Source: an uncultured Rhodospirillaceae bacterium (lineage in GTDB: Bacteria > Pseudomonadota > Alphaproteobacteria > Rhodospirillales > UBA2165). Taken from it: a stretch of 32,100 bases of DNA. The notes under the pieces are model-generated. The model ran no database searches, had not been told where the DNA came from, and worked only from the letters and a program-made list of their open reading frames with translations. Below, piece after piece: positions 15,620-29,065 of this stretch (positions within the stretch are counted from its first letter, which is position 1; each line of letters starts with the position of its first letter). Both the position numbers and the translations under genes were made by a program. The stretch is from NCBI GenBank assembly GCA_913020445.1, contig CAJWAR010000045.1, forward strand, positions 1 to 32,100, in the 5' to 3' direction.

Positions 15620-16213
15620 ATGGCCGTTGTTGTAAAACCCGCCGTCGAGCGCGGCAAAATAGCACCCTTCAAAATGGGTCATGTCGCCCTCAAAGTGCGC
15701 GATCTGGACCAAATGATTGAGTGGTATGCTACCGTTTTGGAAGCTGAGATTTCCTACCGGAACAATGAAGTCGCCTTCATGGCGTATGACGATGAGCATC
15801 ACCGCATCGCTTTGGTCAATTTGCCGGATTTGGAAAGCCCGGCTGAAAACGCCACCGGGATGGACCATGTGTCATTTTCTTATCAGGATTTGGGCGAGTT
15901 GTTGGCGTCTTATACGCGCATCAAAAAAGCCGGTATTGAACCCTTCTGGTGCATCATCCATGGGCCCTCGACTTCGATGTATTACAAAGACCCGGATGGC
16001 AATAAAATTGAGTTGATGATCGACAATTTCGAAACGCTCGAAGAATTGGTCGAGTTTTTCGATGGCGGCGCCTATGAAGAGAATTTCATGGGGATCAACT
16101 TTGACCCGGCAGAAATGATCGAAAAATATGAGGCTGGAGTGCCGATAAAAGAAATCACCAAACGCCCGGCGCTGCCCGAAGGCATGTCACCGTGGGATAT
16201 GCTGAAAACTTGA
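15620..16213 (+). CDS. VOC-family protein (type I extradiol dioxygenase / glyoxalase fold)
   Basis: The 197-residue protein contains a full VOC module with HVALKVRDLD at 21-30, DHVSFSYQD at 82-90 and YYKDPDGNKIELMI at 121-134. The expected metal triad is His21, His83 and Glu131, as in type I extradiol dioxygenases. A further C-terminal segment of about 60 residues (FMGINFDPAEMIEKYEAG, ending SPWDML) is characteristic of a VOC subgroup often named biphenyl-2,3-diol dioxygenase-like. The ATG follows GAGGAAGAGGA. It is divergent from the sulfatase. Ring cleavage of a catechol-type compound is possible but not shown; other VOC activities (isomerase, glyoxalase) cannot be excluded. Confidence 0.85.
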   Translation: MAVVVKPAVERGKIAPFKMGHVALKVRDLDQMIEWYATVLEAEISYRNNEVAFMAYDDEHHRIALVNLPDLESPAENATGMDHVSFSYQDLGELLASYTRIKKAGIEPFWCIIHGPSTSMYYKDPDGNKIELMIDNFETLEELVEFFDGGAYEENFMGINFDPAEMIEKYEAGVPIKEITKRPALPEGMSPWDMLKT

Positions 16214-16220
16214 TAAACAA

Positions 16221-16250
16221 ACCACTGAGGGCACAGAGGACAAAGAGATA
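16221..16250. repeat. Short periodic repeat (CACAGAGGA-like units)
   Basis: Three degenerate units, CCACTGAGGG, CACAGAGGA and CAAAGAGA, follow one another just after the VOC stop codon. They resemble the 'CACAGAGGACACAGAG' periodic repeats scattered through many bacterial genomes (recalled). The role is unknown. Confidence 0.4.
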
Positions 16251-16300
16251 GAATTAGGTGATTTACGGAAAACCGGTATTTTTAGTATGCCCTCCCAAAA

Positions 16301-16371
16301 GTCTGCTCTACCCCCGAAAGCGGACATATTCTGGATAATGCTAAAGAGTCCGCTTCTGACCCAAAGCGGAC
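16301..16371 (+). repeat. 71-bp double-hairpin element, left copy (inverted partner at 17656-17726)
   Basis: It consists of two imperfect palindromes separated by 22 bases. The first (16301-16325) has arms GTCTGCTC and AAGCGGAC around a 9-base loop. The second (16348-16371) has perfectly pairing arms GTCCGCTT and AAGCGGAC around an 8-base loop. It ends three bases before the stop codon of the arylsulfotransferase gene. It has the same two-unit plan and the same 22-base spacing as the copy on the other side of that gene. It resembles a REPIN-like doublet. Confidence 0.75.
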
Positions 16372-16374
16372 ATT

Positions 16375-17598
16375 CTAATTTACAAGCTTCTGGCTTAGTT
16401 TTGGGGGTAGGTATTCAGGTCTGAAGCCATTCCAACCTTCTTCTGGAACAGCCTCCGGGTCGTTGATCTCCGCTTCAAATACGACATCACCTTCTGGTGT
16501 CACTTCTTTGAATACCATGCTACCGACGCCCATAGGCGGAAACTCAACGCGAGAGCCATCAAGGGCATGCTTTAGACCCGCACAAGCAATAAATCGGTTG
16601 CTGTTAGGCATTTCGCAAATACCACTAACATAATGAGAGTACGGTAAATCCGTGCCACCGTAGCGCCACGTTTCGGTAGCCGTTCTCGCCTGTTCATCAA
16701 TGGCATACGCAAGCCCAAAACTCTCTCGCTCCTCAAGAGGTTGAAGAGGCTCCGGAGGAATACCTCCCGATACACCATTGTCAAATAGCATAAGTTCCCC
16801 AGTCGATAAAAAGCTTGGGTCATGTTGGTGGTAAAATGCACGGCCACCTTCTATTTTCAACAAACTCTCTTTTTGACTGCCTTGCCAACCAACAGTTGCT
16901 CCCAATATCCAAATTAGTTCTCCGTCCTCAGTAATTTTTACCAATGCGTCCTGATGCCGGAAGGACAATATTATGGCCCCATCTTTGGGGTCCAATATAG
17001 CACTATTGCCATGGCTCCAATCCATTGTTGCGGACCATCCCTGATGAACATAATAAGGTCCTTCCGCACCATAACTAATGCGTGTTTCATCCAATAAATC
17101 TGCAGTTGAAATTTCTCGCTCTATTTGACCCTGTCGATCAAAGATAACTACCGTGTCGGCCATGAAATGCGTAAAATCACCGTGCGGTTGCTTCAGTTCT
17201 TTGTGTTCAATTGACAGGGATAAATATCTCCCCGGTGCTATTTCGCAGATTGTGTGATGCAACTTTAAAGTATCGAGAGGGACACCTGTTGCACCTTCTG
17301 GAAACCTTGGCGCACAATACCATTGATGAATAAGCGTTCCATCTAGATCGATTTCCATGGCTCGGCCATCAGTCGCCATTACCAATAGTGTATCCGACAA
17401 CGAACGCCGACAATCCATAATGCCAAATTCAAATAAACGATGCCAAACGATCTCGCCCGATTGACCAATTGCAATAATAGCTTCTAGTTCGCTAGTTTTG
17501 TTCAGAGACCGTGTATTACGTCCGACAGTCATTAAGACAACGCCCTCGCTGCGTCGGCTTTTGTCCAATTTTTTAACGTCCAGTGACGGCAATTCCAT
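16375..17598 (-). CDS. Arylsulfotransferase (ASST) family protein
   Basis: The 407-residue protein matches the ASST family, a six-bladed propeller. Typical segments are MDWSHGNSAILDPKDG (192-207), LSFRHQDALVKI (211-222), WILG at 230-233 and YHQHDPSFLSTGELMLFDNG (256-275). Known bacterial arylsulfate sulfotransferases move sulfate between phenolic donors and acceptors without PAPS, using a histidine-sulfate intermediate, and are periplasmic. This protein has no visible signal peptide, so it would be cytoplasmic, or the family member may have a different role. The start has GGAGGG at ideal spacing. It lies alone between two inverted 71-bp double-hairpin elements and is divergent from the histidine kinase. 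A formylglycine sulfatase is encoded about 0.8 kb away, suggesting a sulfate-ester theme. Confidence 0.85.
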   Translation of the reverse strand: MELPSLDVKKLDKSRRSEGVVLMTVGRNTRSLNKTSELEAIIAIGQSGEIVWHRLFEFGIMDCRRSLSDTLLVMATDGRAMEIDLDGTLIHQWYCAPRFPEGATGVPLDTLKLHHTICEIAPGRYLSLSIEHKELKQPHGDFTHFMADTVVIFDRQGQIEREISTADLLDETRISYGAEGPYYVHQGWSATMDWSHGNSAILDPKDGAIILSFRHQDALVKITEDGELIWILGATVGWQGSQKESLLKIEGGRAFYHQHDPSFLSTGELMLFDNGVSGGIPPEPLQPLEERESFGLAYAIDEQARTATETWRYGGTDLPYSHYVSGICEMPNSNRFIACAGLKHALDGSRVEFPPMGVGSMVFKEVTPEGDVVFEAEINDPEAVPEEGWNGFRPEYLPPKLSQKLVN

Positions 17599-17655
17599 AA
17601 ATGGCCCTCCGGCAAAATTAGTATTTGTCGGATGCTAACGAATTTTTTTGGTTCT

Positions 17656-17726
17656 GTCCGCTTTTGGCTAGAAGCAGACCCTTTGCACCATTGAAATCAA
17701 TGCCTGCTCTCCGGTGTAAAGCGGAC
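17656..17726 (-). repeat. 71-bp double-hairpin element, right copy (inverted relative to 16301-16371)
   Basis: It has two palindromic units, 17656-17679 (arms GTCCGCTT and AAGCAGAC, 8-base loop) and 17702-17726 (arms GCCTGCTC and AAGCGGAC, 9-base loop), again 22 bases apart. Read as the reverse complement it aligns without gaps to the left copy: 20 of 24 bases match in the inner unit and 18 of 25 in the outer unit. It lies in the divergent promoter region between the arylsulfotransferase gene and the histidine kinase gene, so it may also affect their expression. Confidence 0.75.
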
Positions 17727-17854
17727 AATAGTGAATATCATTATATTCGATTGCCACCTGACCAACTTTCCCTAGAATAGGATTCAAAACAATTCACTTT
17801 CAGAGGATGCAAGTAAATTGATCTAACAATTTAGCCAATTCACGCTCGATCCGG

Positions 17855-19798
17855 ATGTTACGAAGAGCCTGGAACAGAAACAATGTGGCGAAAATGGTAG
17901 AGGTATTAACCGACAATTTAATAGAAGCAATGGAAATGGCTCCAGAGGCAGTCGTTCTTTGGGATGCGGATGGCCGCCTGGTTATGTGCAACGATAAATA
18001 CCGTGATTTATTTCAACATTTTGCCGAAATTATAAGGCCGGGTTTAAATATTGAGGAATTGCTCAACCGGATAAAAGCAAGCGGATTACGCATCGTAGAA
18101 GAGGGCGAACCGGCGGATTGGCATGAAGCCGAGCTAGCATTGCGCGACCGCAATTACCTTCCTGATGTGGTAACCCAATATGACGGTAAATGGTTTCAAA
18201 TAAGCCGCAAAAAATTGTCAGATGGCAGCATCATCGCCTTTCACACGGATATAACGAATGTTAAAAAAAGTGAGGAAAGATTTAGAAAAGTTTTCCTGTC
18301 CAGCCCGGCGCTTGTTTCAATATCTACTGTCGATACAGCCACCATTTTCGATGTCAATGACGTTTGGTTGAAAACCCTGGGCTACGAGAGACACGAAGTT
18401 ATCGGTAAAACACCATTTGAACTTAATTTGTTAGTTGATCCGGAAATTCGGTCTAAGGCGGCCGGAAGCCTTGTTCAGGACCGCCATGCGAACGTCCAGA
18501 CTCAGTACGTTACCAAGAGCGGTGAAATTCGCGATTTTCTCGTCAGTGGAGAGCGCATCGAGTTCGAGGGTTATGATTGCTATTTGTTCATTTCCCAGGA
18601 CATAACAGAGAAACGCAATCAGGAAAGAGAACTTGAGCTGGCAAAATCTCAAGCCGAAGCGGCGAATAAAGCAAAGTCCAATTTTTTGACGCATATGAGT
18701 CACGAATTGCGGACACCTTTAAATTCAATTTTGGGATTTTCGCAGTTAATCAGTAACGATAAAAAACATAAAATCGATGATGCAAACTCCCGCCGAATCC
18801 AGATTATCTTAAAAAGCGGGCAACACTTGCTACACCTGATCGAAGAGTTGCTGGATCTCAGCAGTGTCGAGGCTGGGAAAATTTCGGTAAATTTGAATCC
18901 AATTGGCCCGGCAAACGCTCTGAGTGAGGCGGTCGCCGGCTTGGAAGCGCAGGCCGGGGAAAAAAATATATCAATAGCTGTTGATCCCCAAGTTCATTCA
19001 CTGCCTTCAGTGCAGGTCGACGAGGTCAGATTGAAGCAGGTTTTTCTAAATTTGTTGTCAAATGCAATCAAGTACAATCGGGACGGCGGGGAAGTGGATG
19101 TGGTGTTTCAAATACTCGAAAGTAGTAAATTGCGAATTGAAATCCGGGACACCGGGATTGGCATAAATTCAGATCGTTTAGTGTCGATCTTTGAACCTTT
19201 CAATCGGCCCTGGACCATATCGCCGCAGATCAGCGGTTCCGGTATCGGCCTTTCAATCACCAAGCAGCTGGTCGATTTAATGGGGGGTAGTGTTGGCGTT
19301 ACTAGCGAGGAAGGAATTGGTAGCACCTTCTGGGTCGATCTTAATATTGTCGAGGACATTAGCGTTGATGATGAGATTCAAAATGCACCTTTCAAAACTG
19401 ATCAATTTTCGATTGGATTGTCCGATGGCAATACGAAACAGATATTATACATTGATGATGATGCCAGCAGCATAGAACTGATGCAGGATATTTTTGAAGA
19501 TATCGATTTTGTCGAACTTGTAACGTCCAGTGATGCGGAATGTGGACTACAAATCGCCGAGGAAGTTGCACCAGATCTGATCATCATGGATATCAATCTT
19601 CCAGCTATGTCAGGATCGAAATTGCTCGAAAAACTGAAAGAAAATGAACCCACCAAAAATATTCCAGCAATTGCTGTGTCAGCAGACGCTTTGCCCGAAC
19701 ACATTAAGAATGGCCTGGAACAGGGATTTGTAAGTTATTTGACCAAGCCGATTATTTTGAGCGAACTACATACCGCGGTTGAAAAATTTATAAAATAA
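17855..19798 (+). CDS. Soluble PAS-PAS hybrid sensor histidine kinase with C-terminal receiver
   Basis: The 647-residue protein has, in order, a PAS domain (about 20-135, with VVLWDADGRLVMCNDKY), a second PAS domain (about 140-255), a HisKA domain with the phospho-acceptor His283 in MSHELRTPLNS, an HATPase_c domain (N box around Asn403, DTGIG 432-436, GSGIGL 461-466), and a receiver domain with LYIDDDASS, phospho-acceptor Asp579 in IIMDINLP and Lys631 in YLTKP. No transmembrane segment is seen, so it should sense a cytoplasmic signal through its PAS domains. There is no adjacent response regulator or phosphotransferase; the orphan OmpR-type regulator at 12099 is a possible partner, unproven. 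The gene is convergent with rpoC across the terminator. The ribosome-binding site is weak, and Met14 is an alternative start. Confidence 0.92.
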   Translation: MLRRAWNRNNVAKMVEVLTDNLIEAMEMAPEAVVLWDADGRLVMCNDKYRDLFQHFAEIIRPGLNIEELLNRIKASGLRIVEEGEPADWHEAELALRDRNYLPDVVTQYDGKWFQISRKKLSDGSIIAFHTDITNVKKSEERFRKVFLSSPALVSISTVDTATIFDVNDVWLKTLGYERHEVIGKTPFELNLLVDPEIRSKAAGSLVQDRHANVQTQYVTKSGEIRDFLVSGERIEFEGYDCYLFISQDITEKRNQERELELAKSQAEAANKAKSNFLTHMSHELRTPLNSILGFSQLISNDKKHKIDDANSRRIQIILKSGQHLLHLIEELLDLSSVEAGKISVNLNPIGPANALSEAVAGLEAQAGEKNISIAVDPQVHSLPSVQVDEVRLKQVFLNLLSNAIKYNRDGGEVDVVFQILESSKLRIEIRDTGIGINSDRLVSIFEPFNRPWTISPQISGSGIGLSITKQLVDLMGGSVGVTSEEGIGSTFWVDLNIVEDISVDDEIQNAPFKTDQFSIGLSDGNTKQILYIDDDASSIELMQDIFEDIDFVELVTSSDAECGLQIAEEVAPDLIIMDINLPAMSGSKLLEKLKENEPTKNIPAIAVSADALPEHIKNGLEQGFVSYLTKPIILSELHTAVEKFIK

Positions 19799-19873
19799 CT
19801 GTTATTCAAGCGACAACACCACTATGTTTCCTCCCTCCTTGCGGGGAAGGAGCAGAAACGCGCCCCAGCCGAC

Positions 19874-19910
19874 AAAAAAAGCCCCGCTGATTTTCACCAG
19901 CAGGGCTTTT
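19874..19910 (-). terminator. rpoC: Intrinsic terminator of the rplKAJL-rpoBC transcript
   Basis: On the minus strand, AGCCCTGCTG and CAGCGGGGCT form a ten-pair stem with one mismatch, followed by TTTTTTT. This is a textbook intrinsic terminator about 30 bp after the rpoC stop. The plus-strand side has only TTTT, so it may also serve the convergent histidine kinase gene less efficiently. Confidence 0.9.
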
Positions 19911-19938
19911 CGATATTACTTATATATGTGTTGAAGTG

Positions 19939-24129
<4,191 letters not shown>

Positions 24130-24167
24130 GGATATTCTCCTTTAAAACCGTTGTTATCGAGGGTGAC

Positions 24168-27100
24168 TTAGAAGCTGCGCTGTTTCAGCTCGACATTTAA
24201 GCCGAGTGAATGCAGTTCTTTAACCAACACGTTGAAGCTTTCCGGAATACCGGCTTCAAACGTGTCGTCACCCCGGACAACGGCTTCGTAGACTTTCGTT
24301 CTACCTGAAACATCGTCCGATTTTACAGTCAGCATTTCTTGCAATGTATATGCAGCGCCATACGCTTCGAGCGCCCACACTTCCATTTCACCAAATCGCT
24401 GACCACCGAATTGCGCCTTACCACCCAGCGGCTGCTGTGTGACAAGACTGTAAGGGCCAATTGAACGGGCGTGGATTTTATCATCGACCAAGTGATGGAG
24501 CTTCAAGATATAAATGTAGCCAACCGTCACTTCGCGATCGAAATATTCACCCGTCCGACCGTCAAACAGCTTAACTTGACCAGATCTACTAACCCCGGCC
24601 TTATCAAGTGCTTCGTTGATATCTACTTCATGCGCGCCATCAAATACTGGCGTCGCAATCGGCACACCCCCTTTAACATTATTGGCTAGTTCAATGACGG
24701 CGTCATCTTTCATGCTGGCAATGTCTTCTTTATAGGTATCCTCGCCATAAACGAATTTAAGTTTATCGCGCAGGTCTTTCATCGTGCCGTCGCCATGATT
24801 GATGGCTTCAAGCGTGTCACCGACTTGCTGACCGAGGCCGGCACAAGCCCAGCCAAGATGAGTCTCGAGAATCTGCCCGACATTCATCCGTGACGGCACA
24901 CCGAGTGGATTCAATACGATATCGACCGGAGTGCCATCTTCCAGTGCCGGCATATCCTCGATCGGCATGATGCGCGAGATAACACCCTTGTTGCCATGAC
25001 GACCGGCCATTTTATCGCCCGGCTGCAATTTGCGTTTTACCGCGACGAAGACTTTAACCAGTTTCATCACGCCAGGTGGCAGTTCATCGCCGCGTTCGAG
25101 CTTATCGACTTTATCCTCAAAGCGGCTTTGGAATTCACCAACACCCTCTTCGAGCTGCTTTTTCAAACCTTCGATTTCACTCATAACTTTGTCGGTGCCG
25201 ATGACGATCTGGAGCATCTGACCGGCGGTAAGTTTCTCAAGAACTTCTTCTGAAACTTTGGTGCCGGGAGTGAGGCCTTTCGGACCACTGACAATTTTTT
25301 TGTTCAAAAGACGCTCGCGAATGCGGGCATGGAAGCTGCGTTCCAGGATGGCAATCTCGTCATCTCTATCTTTGGCGAGACGTTCAATCTCGGCACGTTC
25401 AATTGCCAATGCACGTTCATCTTTATCAACGCCGCGGCGTGAGAAGACGCGAACTTCGACAACCGTACCAGCAACACCCGGCGGCAAACGCAACGATGTA
25501 TCCCGCACGTCTGAAGCTTTTTCACCAAAAATGGCGCGCAGCAATTTCTCTTCCGGCGTCATCGGTGATTCACCTTTCGGCGTCACCTTGCCAACGAGAA
25601 TGTCGTTCGGCTGGACTTCGGCACCGATGTAAACAATGCCCGCTTCATCCATATTTTTGAGCGCTTCCTCACCAACGTTCGGAATATCCCGTGTGATCTC
25701 TTCCTGACCAAGCTTGGTGTCGCGCGCCATCACCTCGAATTCCTCGATGTGAATGGAAGTAAAGACGTCCTCGCGAACAATCCGTTCAGAAATCAAGATC
25801 GAATCTTCGAAGTTGTAGCCATTCCACGGCATAAAGGCGACGAGAACGTTACGGCCAAGAGCCAATTCACCAATTTCCGTCGAAGGTCCGTCGGCAATGA
25901 TGTCACCGGGTTGAACCCGGTCACCCACTTTCACCAGCGGGCGCTGGTTGATGCAGGTGTTTTGGTTGGAACGCTGGAACTTCTGCAAGGTGTAGATATC
26001 AACACCCGGCGCTGATTTATTACCAGCATCTTCATCGGCATGAATAACGATACGCGTACCGTCGATCTGATCAACCGTACCAGACCGATTGGCAATAATC
26101 GTCGCACCAGAATCACGGGCCACCGTTTCTTCCATACCGGTGCCAACGAGCGGCGCTTCGGCACGGATCAACGGCACCGCCTGGCGTTGCATGTTCGAGC
26201 CCATTAAGGCACGGTTGGCGTCATCGTTTTCAAGGAACGGAATCAACGCGGCGGCAACAGACACGAGCTGCTTCGGCGACACGTCAATAAGATCAACTTC
26301 TTCTGATGGCACCATCAGCACGTCACCAGCCTGCCGGCAAGTGATCAGATCATGCTCAAATTTGCCCGCCTTATCGAGCGCCTCATTCGCCTGAGCAATG
26401 GTGTAGCGGCCCTCATCCATGGCGGACAAATACACCACATCATTGGTAACCTTACCTTTGTTCACTTTCCGGTACGGACTTTCGATAAAGCCGTATTGGT
26501 TGACCCGGGCATAGGTAGCCAGACTGTTGATCAAACCAATGTTCGGGCCTTCCGGCGTTTCAATCGGACAAATCCGGCCATAGTGCGTCGGATGTACGTC
26601 ACGCACTTCAAAGCCGGCACGCTCACGGGTCAGCCCTCCCGGTCCGAGAGCCGAAAGACGGCGTTTGTGGGTAATCTCTGACAGCGGGTTTGTTTGATCC
26701 ATAAACTGACTCAACTGAGAGGAGCCAAAGAACTCACGTACCGCTGCGGCAGCCGGTTTGGCATTGATCAAATCATGCGGCATGACGGTATCAATATCGA
26801 CCGAGCTCATGCGCTCGCGGATCGCCCGCTCCATGCGCAACAGTCCGATACGGTATTGATTTTCCATCAATTCGCCAACCGAGCGAACCCGGCGGTTACC
26901 GAGGTGATCAATATCATCAATGTCACCACGGCCATTTTTCAACTCAACCAGAATTCTGACGACTTCCATAATGTCTTCGCGGCGCAGCACGCGAACCGTA
27001 TCGTCGGTTTCCTGCTCCAGGCGGGAGTTCATTTTCACCCGGCCAACGGCGGATAGATCATAACGATCAGAATCGAAGAATAAGCCTTGGAACAAGGTAT

Positions 27101-28346
27101 CAGCTGTTTCAATGATCGGCGGCTCACCTGGGCGCATGACGCGATAAATATCGATCAGCGCTTCTTCACGGTTGGAGTTTTTATCTGCGGCCAAGGTATT
27201 GCGGATATAAGGCCCGACATTAACGTGGTCGATCGCCAAGGTCGGAATTTCAGCGATTTTTGCCGCATCCAACTCTTCGAGGATTTCCTCAGTGATTTCG
27301 TCGCCGGCTTCGAGATAAACCAGGCCGGTTTTCCTATCAACGATGTCTTCCGCGGCAAAACGGCCAAGAATTTCTTCCGGCGGTGCGATGTAGTCGGTGA
27401 TGCCTTTCTTTTCAAGCTCACGCAGCACCCGCGGCGTTAATTTCGTACCTGCTTCAATAGCAACACGGCCGGATTTTGCATTCAGCAAATCATAGTCAAG
27501 CTTAAGACCACGCAAAGCTTCGGCATCAAGGGGAATCTGCCAGCCTTTTTTGGCGCGAATATAATCGACCGTATCATAGAAGAATTTCAACACTTCTTCA
27601 GGGGTCATGCCTTCGGCTTCAAGTGGATCAAGCGACTCACCTTTGGCTGCGAGTTTTTTACGTTTCGCATCGGTTGCCGCGTTATCAAGCCCGAGCAACA
27701 TGGTGGTTACCGGCAATTTGCGGCGGCGATCGATACGCACATAGACCAAATCTTTGGCATCAAATTCAAAATCGAGCCAAGAACCACGATAGGGAATGAC
27801 CCGGGCGGCAAATAGGAATTTACCGGAAGAGTGGGTTTTACCTTTATCGTGATCGAAGAACACGCCCGGTGAACGGTGCATCTGGGAAACGATAACACGC
27901 TCGGTGCCATTGACGACAAAGGTGCCGTTATTGGTCATCAAGGGCATTTCACCCATATAGACGACCTGCTCTTTGATATCACGAACCGAACGGGCTTCGG
28001 TTTCTTCGTCGATGTCCCAAACCACCAAACGGAGGGTCACCTTCAACGGCGCGGCATAAGTCATGCCCCGTTGCTGACACTCTTCGACGTCATATTTGGG
28101 TTCTTCAAATTCGTAATCAACGAATTCCAGCGTTCCGCGTTCGGAAAAATCCTTAATCGGGAAAACTGATTTAAAAACTTCCTGGAGACCTGTATCGGTG
28201 CGGTCCGCCTTGGCGACCTCGCGTTGCAGGAAACTCTCATATGAATTCTTTTGAACCTCGATCAGGTTCGGCATGGGCGTAACTGTTGGAATACGACCAT
28301 AAGATTTACGTACGCGTTTACGACCGGTAAAAGTGCGATTAGCCAT
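24168..28346 (-). CDS. rpoB: DNA-directed RNA polymerase subunit beta
   Basis: The 1392-residue protein is full-length RpoB. The rifampicin-binding cluster [20 protein letters not shown] begins at residue 541, with Asp550, His560 and Ser565 at the positions of E. coli Asp516, His526 and Ser531, all in the wild-type state. The flanking [19 protein letters not shown], the [15 protein letters not shown] segment and the C-terminal [19 protein letters not shown] are intact. It pairs with RpoC in the polymerase core. GAGGAG lies ahead of the ATG. About 300 bp without a gene separates it from rplL; that gap holds one clear hairpin and is otherwise featureless to me. Confidence 0.99.
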   Translation of the reverse strand: MANRTFTGRKRVRKSYGRIPTVTPMPNLIEVQKNSYESFLQREVAKADRTDTGLQEVFKSVFPIKDFSERGTLEFVDYEFEEPKYDVEECQQRGMTYAAPLKVTLRLVVWDIDEETEARSVRDIKEQVVYMGEMPLMTNNGTFVVNGTERVIVSQMHRSPGVFFDHDKGKTHSSGKFLFAARVIPYRGSWLDFEFDAKDLVYVRIDRRRKLPVTTMLLGLDNAATDAKRKKLAAKGESLDPLEAEGMTPEEVLKFFYDTVDYIRAKKGWQIPLDAEALRGLKLDYDLLNAKSGRVAIEAGTKLTPRVLRELEKKGITDYIAPPEEILGRFAAEDIVDRKTGLVYLEAGDEITEEILEELDAAKIAEIPTLAIDHVNVGPYIRNTLAADKNSNREEALIDIYRVMRPGEPPIIETADTLFQGLFFDSDRYDLSAVGRVKMNSRLEQETDDTVRVLRREDIMEVVRILVELKNGRGDIDDIDHLGNRRVRSVGELMENQYRIGLLRMERAIRERMSSVDIDTVMPHDLINAKPAAAAVREFFGSSQLSQFMDQTNPLSEITHKRRLSALGPGGLTRERAGFEVRDVHPTHYGRICPIETPEGPNIGLINSLATYARVNQYGFIESPYRKVNKGKVTNDVVYLSAMDEGRYTIAQANEALDKAGKFEHDLITCRQAGDVLMVPSEEVDLIDVSPKQLVSVAAALIPFLENDDANRALMGSNMQRQAVPLIRAEAPLVGTGMEETVARDSGATIIANRSGTVDQIDGTRIVIHADEDAGNKSAPGVDIYTLQKFQRSNQNTCINQRPLVKVGDRVQPGDIIADGPSTEIGELALGRNVLVAFMPWNGYNFEDSILISERIVREDVFTSIHIEEFEVMARDTKLGQEEITRDIPNVGEEALKNMDEAGIVYIGAEVQPNDILVGKVTPKGESPMTPEEKLLRAIFGEKASDVRDTSLRLPPGVAGTVVEVRVFSRRGVDKDERALAIERAEIERLAKDRDDEIAILERSFHARIRERLLNKKIVSGPKGLTPGTKVSEEVLEKLTAGQMLQIVIGTDKVMSEIEGLKKQLEEGVGEFQSRFEDKVDKLERGDELPPGVMKLVKVFVAVKRKLQPGDKMAGRHGNKGVISRIMPIEDMPALEDGTPVDIVLNPLGVPSRMNVGQILETHLGWACAGLGQQVGDTLEAINHGDGTMKDLRDKLKFVYGEDTYKEDIASMKDDAVIELANNVKGGVPIATPVFDGAHEVDINEALDKAGVSRSGQVKLFDGRTGEYFDREVTVGYIYILKLHHLVDDKIHARSIGPYSLVTQQPLGGKAQFGGQRFGEMEVWALEAYGAAYTLQEMLTVKSDDVSGRTKVYEAVVRGDDTFEAGIPESFNVLVKELHSLGLNVELKQRSF

Positions 28347-28565
28347 TGCAGCTCCTCGTAGCTAAAATTCAACTACGTCCCGAACTTCTTCCAATCGCCG
28401 CATTGGGCGAAGAACCGGACACCGCCTCCACCGGACAATCCAGCAGAGAAGCGAAAAGGCATACGTGCTCTGTTAGTGAGCAGGTAATGCCGGAACTGCA
28501 CATCCACTATCTCGGTCGCGGCAGGACCCATCCGTGGCAGATGTGTATTCTATATGTTCGATATC

Positions 28566-28596
28566 AGGCGGCTGATTTTAAAAAACCAAGCCGCCT
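28566..28596 (-). promoter_or_regulatory. Hairpin in the rplL-rpoB intergenic region (candidate attenuator or processing site)
   Basis: AGGCGGCT and AGCCGCCT form an eight-pair perfect stem around a 15-base A/T-rich loop. It lies about 50 bp downstream of rplL in the roughly 300-bp gap before rpoB (28347-28646). In E. coli the same gap contains a partial terminator and an RNase III site that reduce rpoBC expression relative to L7/L12. An equivalent role here is inferred. No U-run follows the stem, so it is not a standard intrinsic terminator. Confidence 0.5.
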
Positions 28597-28646
28597 AATA
28601 CCGCGGATAACGCTACCAACACATATATAATGTCAGTAGATAAACC

Positions 28647-29024
28647 CTATTTAAGTTCGACCGTAGCGCCAGCTTCTTCAAGCTTGCCTTTAATTTCTTC
28701 GGCCTCTTCTTTAGTAGCGTCTTCTTTGACGGCAGCAGGTGCGGATTCGACCAAATCTTTAGCTTCTTTCAAGCCAAGACCCGTGATGGCGCGAACTTCT
28801 TTAATCACGTTGATCTTTTTCTCACCTATAGCAGCCAGAACGACTTCAAATGTGTCTTTCTCAGCCGCTGCTTCGCCGCCGGCATCGCCAGCAGGGCCAG
28901 CCGCAACTGCAACAGGTGCAGCGGCAGAAACGCCCCATTTTTCCTCTAGTAAAGTGCTCAACTCAGCCGCTTCAATGACGGTCAAAGCTGAGAGGTCTTC
29001 AGCAATTTTCTCTAAATCAGCCAT
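28647..29024 (-). CDS. rplL: 50S ribosomal protein L7/L12
   Basis: The 125-residue protein has the L7/L12 plan: an N-terminal dimerisation helix pair ([20 protein letters not shown]), an Ala/Gly/Pro-rich hinge ([19 protein letters not shown]) and the conserved C-terminal domain ([20 protein letters not shown], ending GATVELK). It forms the stalk of the large subunit, binding L10 and recruiting translation GTPases. The ATG is preceded by AAAGGAG at good spacing. It follows rplJ in the same operon. Confidence 0.98.
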   Translation of the reverse strand: MADLEKIAEDLSALTVIEAAELSTLLEEKWGVSAAAPVAVAAGPAGDAGGEAAAEKDTFEVVLAAIGEKKINVIKEVRAITGLGLKEAKDLVESAPAAVKEDATKEEAEEIKGKLEEAGATVELK

Positions 29025-29065
29025 AATAAATTCTCCTTTGGCTCAAACTGTTGTTACGTAAGCCG

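Noticed and set aside
16301..17726. A CRISPR array or insertion sequence at the repeated GTCCGCTT/AAGCGGAC units
   Set aside because: There are only four units, in inverted pairs, with a gene between them, no uniform spacers and no transposase; this fits palindromic repeat elements instead.
26619..26693. Possible rifampicin-resistance substitutions in rpoB
   Set aside because: The key residues Asp550, His560 and Ser565 are all wild type; the Thr in DQTNP and the Leu before the Ser look like natural variation.
28346..28630. A plus-strand ORF of 94 codons in the rplL-rpoB gap
   Set aside because: It overlaps the rpoB start region, has no recognisable domain or good ribosome-binding site, and is opposite a transcribed leader.
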